Assembly (NCBI RefSeq): GCF_051811025.1 | Contig: NZ_JBPWQE010000001.1 | Location: 3,596,001 to 3,660,000 of the forward strand | DNA: 64,000 nt | From: Tardiphaga sp051811025 | GTDB lineage: Bacteria; Pseudomonadota; Alphaproteobacteria; Rhizobiales; Xanthobacteraceae | Reading direction: 5' to 3' | Shown: piece by piece, positions 18,789 to 25,590 of the stretch | Numbering within the stretch: position 1 is the stretch's first letter | How the letters are laid out: each line of letters opens with the position of its first letter | Notes under the pieces: model-generated | Told to the model about the DNA's origin: nothing | Seen by the model: the letters and a program-made list of their open reading frames with translations, nothing else | The model's database searches: none | Made by a program: the position numbers and the translations under genes

Positions 18789-18827
18789 ATGCGGTATGAA
18801 CTCACGGACTTCGAATGGGCAGCCATT
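18789..18827 (+). mobile_element. Remnant of an IS5-family transposase N-terminus
   Basis: Starting at the ATG, 39 bases encode MRYELTDFEWAAI, the very typical first residues of IS5-group (IS1031/IS427-like) transposases. The match stops after 13 residues and the iclR stop codon lies three bases further on the opposite strand. No inverted repeat or remaining transposase is visible, so this is a scar of an insertion that was largely lost. Confidence 0.6.
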
Positions 18828-18829
18828 GT

Positions 18830-19585
18830 TCACATCACACGAACATGGCCGAGTGCCAGGCCGATGGCACGCGCCGCTTCCATCACGTGAACGGCGTATT
18901 CCTTGATCTGCTTTCGCTTGACCCGGATGTCCGGGCCGGACATGCCGATGGCTCCGACGAGTTCACCGGAGCGTCCAACGATGGCGCAAGCGCAGGCGGC
19001 GATACCTTCCCGCCATTCCCCATGCAGCACCGACGAATAGCCTTGTGCCCGTGCGGCATGAATGTCTTCGCGCAACTCCTCGATGGTCGTTCGCGTCGTA
19101 TCCGTATAACGCTTAAGATGCGGGCGAAAGTTCTCCAGATATTCGTCTGGCATTTGCGCGAGCATCGCCTTCCCGGTTGCCATGGTAAATGCGGGCGCAC
19201 GCATGCCGACACTGGTATGCGCGCGGATATGATGCGCGCTTTCAATCTTGTCCACATAGACAACGTCGGTGCCCTCGAGCACCGACAGATGAACGGTCTC
19301 TCCGGTGACTTCGGCCAGCGCCGTCATCGCCGGGCGTGCGATACGGATGAGATCCATGCGCTGAATGACATGGTTGCCGAGCACCCATAGCTTGGTCGTG
19401 AGCTCGTAGGTGCTGTGCGGCGGAATCTGGCGAACGAAGCCCTGCGATTGCAGCGTCGCCAGCAGTCGATGCACGTTGCTCTTGGTGAACTTCAGCTCAT
19501 TGGCGAGATCGGTGACCCCGCGCGGCTGCTCGCTCATCGCGAGCACCTCGAGGAGCCTCAGTCCCTTGATAAATGCCTTATCCAT
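18830..19585 (-). CDS. IclR-family transcriptional regulator
   Basis: A 251-residue protein of normal length. The N-terminal winged helix-turn-helix is LRLLEVLAMSEQPRGVTDLA followed by KFTKSNVHRLLATLQSQGFV. The effector domain shows GTDVVYVDKIES, ATGKAMLAQMPDEY and GIAACACAIVGRSGELVGAIG, the classical IclR C-terminal blocks. It follows the ABC importer genes on the same strand (86 bases after the binding-protein stop) and probably controls that importer and the divergent catabolic operon. The half-sites at 23937-23962 are its likely target. Its 3' end abuts an IS5 scar, so the last few residues may have been altered. Confidence 0.92.
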   Translation of the reverse strand: MDKAFIKGLRLLEVLAMSEQPRGVTDLANELKFTKSNVHRLLATLQSQGFVRQIPPHSTYELTTKLWVLGNHVIQRMDLIRIARPAMTALAEVTGETVHLSVLEGTDVVYVDKIESAHHIRAHTSVGMRAPAFTMATGKAMLAQMPDEYLENFRPHLKRYTDTTRTTIEELREDIHAARAQGYSSVLHGEWREGIAACACAIVGRSGELVGAIGMSGPDIRVKRKQIKEYAVHVMEAARAIGLALGHVRVM

Positions 19586-19606
19586 CCAAGCAGCCGATGT
19601 GAGGTA

Positions 19607-19622
19607 GTTCTCTGTTGTGAAC
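19607..19622. promoter_or_regulatory. Imperfect GTTC-N8-GAAC element upstream of iclR
   Basis: GTTC (19607-19610) and GAAC (19619-19622) form an inverted pair 22 bases before the iclR start. The spacing is one base shorter than in the better site at 23946-23962. It may be an autoregulatory operator; the evidence is weak. Confidence 0.25.
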
Positions 19623-19671
19623 GGACCGGCGGCCCTGGGCCGCCGCCGGTCTCATTGTTGTATGGCTCGAT

Positions 19672-20760
19672 TTACTGGGCAAGCAGTGCGTTCAGCTTTT
19701 CCTGCGCATATTCTTCATTGGTCGAATTGCCCGCGGGCGATGGCGCCCCCCAGAAGTCCGGGCTCCATTCGATCGCCTTGGAGACGTTCTCAGGATTGTT
19801 CGCCCAATAGCGCGCGACGTTCTTGTCCGTCGCCGCATCGAACACGACCTTCGAAGGCAGCGCGACCGGGAAGGTGGAGGTCAGCTGGGCGGCGCGCTTG
19901 GGGTCGAGACGCCAGGACAGCAGCTTGAGCGCGTTATCATAGTTCGGCGCGCCCTTCGGGATCGAGAAGAAGTCGTAATAGATGAAGCCCTGATTGAAGG
20001 TGAGATCAATCGGAGCGCCTTCCAGCGCCAGTTTGCTCATCGAGCCCGTATAGGCCTGGCACATATCGGCTTCGCCATCGAGGATCAGCTGCGGCGGCTG
20101 CGCAGCAGTGGTCCACCATTTGACGATGTGCGGCTTGATCTCCTTGATCTTCTTGAGCGCACGCTCCATGTCGATCGGATACAGCTTGCTCTTGTCGACA
20201 CCGTCGGCCATCAGCGCCGCCTCGAAGGTGAAGCGCGGCCAGGCTGGCATGCAGCGGCGCCCCGGAAACTTCTTCACGTCCCAGAAGTCGGCCCAATTCT
20301 GCGGTGCCTTATCGCCCTTGAACTTGTCCTTGTTGTAGACGAGGCCGACGCCGATCACCTGCAGCGCGACGCCCTTCTTGCGCTTCAGATTGTCCGGCAT
20401 CGCCGCCAGGGTCTTCTGCGCGGATTCCGACAGCTTGGAATAGTCGATGTCAGCCAGACAGCAGTCGCCGAGCAGCTTGGTTTCCTGATCGAAGATGAAG
20501 GTCAGATCCCACTGCGCCTTGCCGGCTTCGGCCTGCGCCTTGATGCGCGGACCGCTGCGCGCTTCCTGCACGGTGACGACCTTGATGCCGGTTTCCTTCT
20601 CGAACGGATCGTACATCACCTTGCGCAGCGCATCGCCATAGCCGCCGCCCGGATCCTGCATGATGACGACGTTGCTCTGGGCAACGGCCAGACCCGTCCC
20701 CATGACGATGAACGCCGCCGAAGCCAAGGCGGGCAGCCTGAAGCGTTTCATTCCCAACAT
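19672..20760 (-). CDS. ABC transporter periplasmic binding protein, family 1 (polyamine/opine-like)
   Basis: A 362-residue protein with a signal peptide (FRLPALASAAFIVMGTGLAVAQ). The mature part starts VVIMQDPGGGYGDALRK and contains DPFEKETGIKVVTVQEARSG. This is the PotD-like family 1 layout seen in importers for polyamines, opines, thiamine, phosphonates and similar compounds. It collects substrate in the periplasm for the fused permease and ATPase encoded just upstream (31-base gap). A GGAGG ribosome site precedes the ATG. The ligand cannot be assigned, but shared control with the divergent catabolic genes suggests it is their starting compound. Confidence 0.88.
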   Translation of the reverse strand: MLGMKRFRLPALASAAFIVMGTGLAVAQSNVVIMQDPGGGYGDALRKVMYDPFEKETGIKVVTVQEARSGPRIKAQAEAGKAQWDLTFIFDQETKLLGDCCLADIDYSKLSESAQKTLAAMPDNLKRKKGVALQVIGVGLVYNKDKFKGDKAPQNWADFWDVKKFPGRRCMPAWPRFTFEAALMADGVDKSKLYPIDMERALKKIKEIKPHIVKWWTTAAQPPQLILDGEADMCQAYTGSMSKLALEGAPIDLTFNQGFIYYDFFSIPKGAPNYDNALKLLSWRLDPKRAAQLTSTFPVALPSKVVFDAATDKNVARYWANNPENVSKAIEWSPDFWGAPSPAGNSTNEEYAQEKLNALLAQ

Positions 20761-20791
20761 AGTGTGTTTCCTCCTGTTTGATCGTTTGTCA

Positions 20792-22585
20792 TCAGGTCGC
20801 TTTTTGCGACGTTGCGAGCACTGGCCGGGCGAGGAACAGTCCCCCCACGACCAGCAGCACTTCGAGCGTGGACACGACAGCCAGTACCGGGTTGAGCCGG
20901 TAATTGATGTCGCCCCACAGCATCAACGGAAGCGTCTTCAACTGCGCGCTCGACAGGAACAGGGTCAGCACCAATTCGTCGAACGAATGCAGGAACGCAA
21001 AGAAGGTCGCGGCGGCAAGGCCCGGCGCAATGGCCGGCAGCGTCACCAGCCGCAGCACCGTGAGCGACGACGCTCCATGGACCGAGGCGGCCTGTTCGAG
21101 CCGTGAGTCCACGCCCTGCAGCGCAGCGGACAGGATCACCACCACGATCGGCAAACCGCCGATGGCGTGCGCCGCCGCAAGACCGAACACCGATCCGACC
21201 AGATCGAACTTCAGGAACAGCGTGTAGAGCGACAGGCCGAGCACCACCGGCGGCACGATGATCGGGCTGACCAGCAGCAGCATGATCGCGGATTTGCCGC
21301 GCACATTGCCCCTGACGATGCCGAGCGCCGCGCATGTGCCGAGACCAACCGCAATGAAGGCCGAGACTGCCGCGATCAACGCGGATGTCCAGAACGCGCG
21401 CGTCCAGTTGCTGTCGGAGAAGAACTGCTCGTACCAGCGCAGCGAGAAGCCCGGCGGCGGAAAGGTCAGATAGCTGGCGCTGCTGAACGAGATGACCATG
21501 ACCACGATGATGGGCAGGATCAGAACCGCGACCACCAGGCCACCCATCAGGCGGACCGTCCATGTGCCGCAACTGGCCGGCAGCATGCCGAACAGCCGGA
21601 GCAGCGGCCAGCCGATGGTGTCAGCGAATGCGCTGCCGAAGCTACGACGGGCGGTGCCGGACGTTGCCGCTGGCGCGGCCTTCCCTGCTGTCGTCTCGGT
21701 GAGCTTGCGCCCGCCCCAAATGAATTCCAGGCCCAAGAAACGTCCGGCGATGGCGACTACCAGCAGCGTGATCAACAACAGCACGACGCCCAGCGCCTGC
21801 AGGAAGCCCTCCGACGTCACCGAGTCCGCCTGTTGCGTGATATGCATGGCGAACATCTGGTCGCCCGGGCCACCGAGCAGCGTCGGCGTGATGAAGAAGC
21901 CGATCGCGGCCACGAAAACCAGCAGGACGCCGGCGCCGATGCCGGGCAGCGTCAGCGGCAGCAAAACCCGCCAGAACACGGCAATAGGCCCTGCACCGCT
22001 GGCCAGCGCCGCACGCGTCAGGCCGGGATCGAGCCGCGATACGCTCGAATAGATGGTCAGCACCATCAGCGGCAGCAGCACCGCCGTCATGCCGAGCAGC
22101 ACGGTGCCGCGGTGAAACAGTAGCTGGACCGGCTCGCTCAGGATACCGATCGACACCAGCAGCTTGTTGACCGGGCCGTTGCGGCCGAGCAGCACCATCC
22201 AGGCATAGGTGCGGATCAGGATCGCGATGAAGTATGGCAGCACGATCGCGGTGGCGATCAGCGCGCGGGTGATGCCACGGGTGCGATGGATCAGCAGCGC
22301 TGTGGGATAGCCGAACAACAGGCACAGGAATGCGACCGTGACCGAGATCTGCATGGTCCGGACCAGCGATTCCCAATAGAGCGGCACCGCAAAGACGCGT
22401 TGGAAATAGGTCAGCCAGCTTGGTCCGCTGATGCTAATGCGAATGAGATCGACCAGCGGCAGCAGATAGATGAACGACAGGAAAGCGACCGCGGGCAGCA
22501 GCAGCAGCGCGGGGTTCTTGAGCTTCATGGCCAGGCTGGAACTCGCCTGATGCCGCGGGTCCTCGGACAGCGAGATCGTCGTCAT
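20792..22585 (-). CDS. ABC permease with two fused transmembrane domains (PotB-PotC fusion)
   Basis: One 597-residue chain carries two complete binding-protein-dependent permease domains. The first (about residues 20-290) shows the EAA-type loop ALASGAGPIAVFWRVLLPLT. A linker of about 50 residues (rich in Thr/Ala, around TTAGKAAPAATSG) precedes the second domain (about 340-590), whose EAA loop is AASVHGASSLTVLRLVTLPA. Normally these are two genes, potB and potC. The ATG overlaps the ATPase stop (ATGA, 22582-22585), so translation is coupled. Both halves look intact, with no sign of a broken or frameshifted join. Confidence 0.9.
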   Translation of the reverse strand: MTTISLSEDPRHQASSSLAMKLKNPALLLLPAVAFLSFIYLLPLVDLIRISISGPSWLTYFQRVFAVPLYWESLVRTMQISVTVAFLCLLFGYPTALLIHRTRGITRALIATAIVLPYFIAILIRTYAWMVLLGRNGPVNKLLVSIGILSEPVQLLFHRGTVLLGMTAVLLPLMVLTIYSSVSRLDPGLTRAALASGAGPIAVFWRVLLPLTLPGIGAGVLLVFVAAIGFFITPTLLGGPGDQMFAMHITQQADSVTSEGFLQALGVVLLLITLLVVAIAGRFLGLEFIWGGRKLTETTAGKAAPAATSGTARRSFGSAFADTIGWPLLRLFGMLPASCGTWTVRLMGGLVVAVLILPIIVVMVISFSSASYLTFPPPGFSLRWYEQFFSDSNWTRAFWTSALIAAVSAFIAVGLGTCAALGIVRGNVRGKSAIMLLLVSPIIVPPVVLGLSLYTLFLKFDLVGSVFGLAAAHAIGGLPIVVVILSAALQGVDSRLEQAASVHGASSLTVLRLVTLPAIAPGLAAATFFAFLHSFDELVLTLFLSSAQLKTLPLMLWGDINYRLNPVLAVVSTLEVLLVVGGLFLARPVLATSQKAT

Positions 22586-23733
22586 GTCAGCACCCAGCAG
22601 TCTTCCGGACCCCAGCTCACATGCAGGCGATCGCCAATATCGGGCAGCGGCCGCCTGGCGGTGTCGGTGCAGCGGATCAGCAGCGTGTCGCCGCCGTCCA
22701 TCTGCGCCTCGATGCGCAGGATCTCGCCGAGGAAGATCGCCGACGTCACGATCACCGGCGTCGAGCTTGCGGTCGGCTCGTTGGCAATCGCGATGCGCTC
22801 GGGCCGCACCAGCACGGTGACGCGGCCGACATCGATGGCATCGCGGCTCTCGGCATCGAACACATAGCCGGCGCGATTCTTCAGCGTCACGGTGGTGCCG
22901 CGCTTCTGCATGATCTCGGCTTCGATCAGATTGCTCTCGCCGACAAACGACGCCACGAAACGATTGGACGGATGGCGATAGATGTCGAGCGGGCGGCCGA
23001 TCTGCACGATCTTGCCGGCATCCAGCACAGCGATGCGATCGCTCATGGTGAGCGCTTCGCCCTGATCATGCGTCACGAACAGGATCGTGCTGCCGATCGT
23101 CTGATGCAGATCGCGAATCTCGATCTGAATCGATTCGCGCAGCCGGCGGTCGAGCGCGCTGAGCGGTTCGTCCATCAGCACGACCTTCGGCCGCATCACG
23201 ATGGCGCGCGCAATGGCGACGCGCTGCTGCTGTCCGCCGGACATTTCCGACGGCGATTTGTTCGCATGATCCGACAGGCGCATAATTTCCAGCGTCTCGG
23301 CCACGCGCCGCTCGGTGGTGGCGCGATCGACGCCGGCCATACGCAACGGGAACGCGACATTCTGCGTCACCGTCATGTTGGGGAACAGCGCATAGCTCTG
23401 GAACACCATGCCGAATCCGCGCTTATGCGTGGGCACGTTGTGCACCGGCCTGCCGTCCACGAGAATCTCGCCGCCGTCGAGGTTCTGGAAGCCGGCCAGC
23501 AGGTTCAGCAATGTGGTCTTGCCGCTGCCGGACGGGCCGAGCAGCGTGATGAATTCGCCGGGTTCGATATCGAGATTGATGCGATTGACGGCATGAAACT
23601 GGCCGTATCGTTTCTCGGCATCGCGAACTGCAATGCGCGAACCGATGACCTGACGCTCGCTTGCGCCGCCCGACTGCGATGCCGGAGCACCCGCGCCGGA
23701 ATCTCCCACGCGCAGCGCCAATGGCTCAGCCAT
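22582..23733 (-). CDS. ABC transporter ATP-binding protein (PotA-like)
   Basis: About 383 residues. Walker A is GPSGSGKTTLL, the Q-loop is FQSYALFPNMT, the signature is SEMSGGQQQRVAIARA and Walker B is VVLMDEPLSALD with THDQGEAL. The C-terminal TOBE-type domain follows (VRPERIAIANE, IFLGEILRIEAQ). The start is chosen at the second of two adjacent ATGs (23733), six bases after GGGAGG; 23736 is the alternative. It heads the minus-strand operon ATPase, fused permease, binding protein, iclR. About 35 extra N-terminal residues precede the ATPase domain. Confidence 0.92.
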   Translation of the reverse strand: MAEPLALRVGDSGAGAPASQSGGASERQVIGSRIAVRDAEKRYGQFHAVNRINLDIEPGEFITLLGPSGSGKTTLLNLLAGFQNLDGGEILVDGRPVHNVPTHKRGFGMVFQSYALFPNMTVTQNVAFPLRMAGVDRATTERRVAETLEIMRLSDHANKSPSEMSGGQQQRVAIARAIVMRPKVVLMDEPLSALDRRLRESIQIEIRDLHQTIGSTILFVTHDQGEALTMSDRIAVLDAGKIVQIGRPLDIYRHPSNRFVASFVGESNLIEAEIMQKRGTTVTLKNRAGYVFDAESRDAIDVGRVTVLVRPERIAIANEPTASSTPVIVTSAIFLGEILRIEAQMDGGDTLLIRCTDTARRPLPDIGDRLHVSWGPEDCWVLT

Positions 23734-23750
23734 CATCAACCTCCCTGGTC

Positions 23751-23767
23751 GTTCTATATTATGAGAC
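23751..23767. promoter_or_regulatory. Imperfect half-site pair before the importer operon
   Basis: GTTCTA (23751-23756), five bases, then TGAGAC (23762-23767). The first half is identical to the half-site used in the strong element at 23946 and the spacing is the same 5 bases; the second half differs from TAGAAC at two positions. It sits 18 bases before the importer ATPase start, a position suited to repression. Confidence 0.4.
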
Positions 23768-23936
23768 GTTATTCCAATTATTGTTGGCGGGACGCATCGT
23801 CTTGTCAAGTGAATGCGCGATGCGGTGACACGCCGATCATCATCGACTTACCGACGGATTTGCATTTCCCCTATGAGCAAAGCGCTGCGCGACACAAACG
23901 GATTGACAGCCGCGGCGCGGCGCGACTAACTTTATT

Positions 23937-23962
23937 TAGAACTACGTTCTACAATATAGAAC
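23937..23962. promoter_or_regulatory. Triple half-site operator, likely IclR target
   Basis: TAGAAC (23937-23942), TAC, GTTCTA (23946-23951), CAATA, TAGAAC (23957-23962). The last two halves make a perfect 6-5-6 palindrome, and the first adds a third copy in direct orientation with the last. Some IclR-family operators (for example that of PcaU) are known to contain three repeats. It lies 21 bases before the GTG of the catabolic operon. The repeats are seen directly; binding by the iclR product is inferred. Confidence 0.6.
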
Positions 23963-23983
23963 AATAAAATCGGGAGGCGAATT

Positions 23984-24790
23984 GTGGTAAGCGATCTTCG
24001 CGCGTTGGCGAAGTATGTGGAGCCGGGAATCCGGCTGGCGCTGCCGGTGGATTATGCCGGCGTCTCGATGGCGATGACGCGCCCGATCATAGAGCGCAAC
24101 ACGCGCGATCTCGATCTCGTCTGCGTGCCGACCGGTGGCCTTCAGGTGGACCAACTCGTCGGTGCCGGTCTGGTTCGCTCGGTCGAAACCAGCGCCGTAT
24201 CGCTCGGCGAAGCCGGCGGCGCGCCGCGCTTCAACGCAGCCGTCAAGGACGGCGCGATCGCACTGAAGGACGCCACCTGCCCGGCCATCCACGCCGGCCT
24301 GATGGCCGCGCAGAAAGGCAGCCCATTCATGCCAATGCGCGGATTGATCGGCAGCGACCTGCTCCGTCACCGCAGCGACTGGCGCGTCATCGACAATCCG
24401 CTGGCGGATAGCGGCGATCCCATCGTGCTTATCCCCGCGATCAAACCCGATATCACGATCTTCCACGCACCGATGGCCGATCGATTCGGCAATGTGTGGA
24501 TCGGGCGACGCCGCGAACTCGCCGCGATGGCCTATGCATCGACCACTACGCTTGTCACTGTCGAGCGCATCGTGGACGAAAGCCTGCTCGCCAGCGAGAT
24601 GAGCGCCGCGGGTGTGCTGCCGGCGCTCTATGTCACCGAGGTCGCGGTCGCGCCGAAGGGCGCGTGGCCCTACGGCCTGTGGGGCGAATATCCGACCGAC
24701 ACCGCCGAGATCCTGCGCTATGCGCGCGCCGCGCGCAGCGCCGAGGGTTTTGCCGACTACATGACGAATGCGCAGATGGAGCCCGCATGA
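23984..24790 (+). CDS. CoA-transferase alpha subunit (glutaconate CoA-transferase/IpdA family)
   Basis: A 268-residue protein starting at GTG 23984 with GGGAGG six bases upstream. The family I CoA-transferase alpha fold is recognisable from VSMAMTRPIIERNTRDLDLV, PTGGLQVDQLVGAG and the late HAPMADRFGNVWIGRRREL block. It pairs with the next gene, whose ATG overlaps its stop, to form a two-subunit enzyme. The enzyme moves CoA between a carboxylic acid and an acyl-CoA; some relatives are ring-opening hydrolases (IpdAB). The acid substrate is not readable. It is the first gene of the plus-strand catabolic operon. Confidence 0.85.
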   Translation: MVSDLRALAKYVEPGIRLALPVDYAGVSMAMTRPIIERNTRDLDLVCVPTGGLQVDQLVGAGLVRSVETSAVSLGEAGGAPRFNAAVKDGAIALKDATCPAIHAGLMAAQKGSPFMPMRGLIGSDLLRHRSDWRVIDNPLADSGDPIVLIPAIKPDITIFHAPMADRFGNVWIGRRRELAAMAYASTTTLVTVERIVDESLLASEMSAAGVLPALYVTEVAVAPKGAWPYGLWGEYPTDTAEILRYARAARSAEGFADYMTNAQMEPA

Positions 24791-25557
24791 TGAGCGAGAT
24801 TCACCCGCGCGAGATCCTGATCTGCACCATCGCCAAACTGCTCGACGGCGTCCGGCATGTCGCTGTCGGTGCGTCCTCACCGATCCCCGCGGCCGGCGCC
24901 ATGCTGCTGCGGGCGCTGAAGCAGCAGGCTGGTGAGAAAGGCCCGCGTATCTCGATCCTCGGATCGGTGGAGCACAATTTCTTCACCAACGGCTCGGCCG
25001 AACTGTTCGATTGCGCCGGCCAGGGCCGCATCGACGCGTTCTTCCTCGGCGGCGGCCAAATCGACGGCCGGGGTAACATCAATCTGGTGGGCACCGGCGA
25101 TTATCCGCAGACGCCGGTGCGATGGCCCGGCTCGTTCGGCTCGGCCTATCTCTACTACGTCGTGCCGCGCGTGATCTTGTTTCGCGAGGAGCACACGCCG
25201 CGCGCTCTGGTCGAGAAGGTGGATTTCATCAGCACACCCGGCGTCAGCGACGATGGCGTTTACCGCAGTGGCGGTCCGATCGCGCTGTTGACCGGCAAGG
25301 CGCTGTTTCGCTTCGACAAGACGCGTCCGGGCTTCGACCTACAGAGCATCCATCCCGGACACGACCTCGCAGGTATCAAGGACGCCACCGGCTTCCAGTT
25401 CGCCCATGAAAGCCAGCCGGAACAGACCGCGCTGCCGGATTCGCAGACGCTGGCTTTGCTGCGCGGGCGTGTTTACGACGAGGTCGCCGAAACCTATCCG
25501 GACTTCGCCGCCCAAATGCGACGCGAGATCGAACGGCCGCTGTGCCATGCATCCTGA
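24787..25557 (+). CDS. CoA-transferase beta subunit (glutaconate CoA-transferase/IpdB family)
   Basis: A 256-residue protein from ATG 24787, overlapping the alpha-subunit stop by four bases (a second ATG at 24790 is possible). Conserved blocks are VAVGASSPIPAAGAMLLRA, ILGSVEHNFFTNGSAELFD and LGGGQIDGRGNINLVGTG, as in glutaconate CoA-transferase subunit B and IpdB. A later FISTPGVSDDGVYRSGG block is also shared with that group. Together with the alpha subunit it activates or deactivates an organic acid as its CoA ester. The next gene starts 33 bases later. Confidence 0.85.
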   Translation: MMSEIHPREILICTIAKLLDGVRHVAVGASSPIPAAGAMLLRALKQQAGEKGPRISILGSVEHNFFTNGSAELFDCAGQGRIDAFFLGGGQIDGRGNINLVGTGDYPQTPVRWPGSFGSAYLYYVVPRVILFREEHTPRALVEKVDFISTPGVSDDGVYRSGGPIALLTGKALFRFDKTRPGFDLQSIHPGHDLAGIKDATGFQFAHESQPEQTALPDSQTLALLRGRVYDEVAETYPDFAAQMRREIERPLCHAS

Positions 25558-25590
25558 CAGGACGGCGAACAACGACATGGGAGATGGCGC

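Noticed and set aside
20128..24880. Several long plus-strand frames opposite the importer genes and a long minus-strand frame opposite the CoA-transferase alpha gene
   Set aside because: They are antisense shadows caused by high GC; they are Arg/His/Gln-rich and lack family motifs, whereas the genes on the opposite strand are unmistakable.
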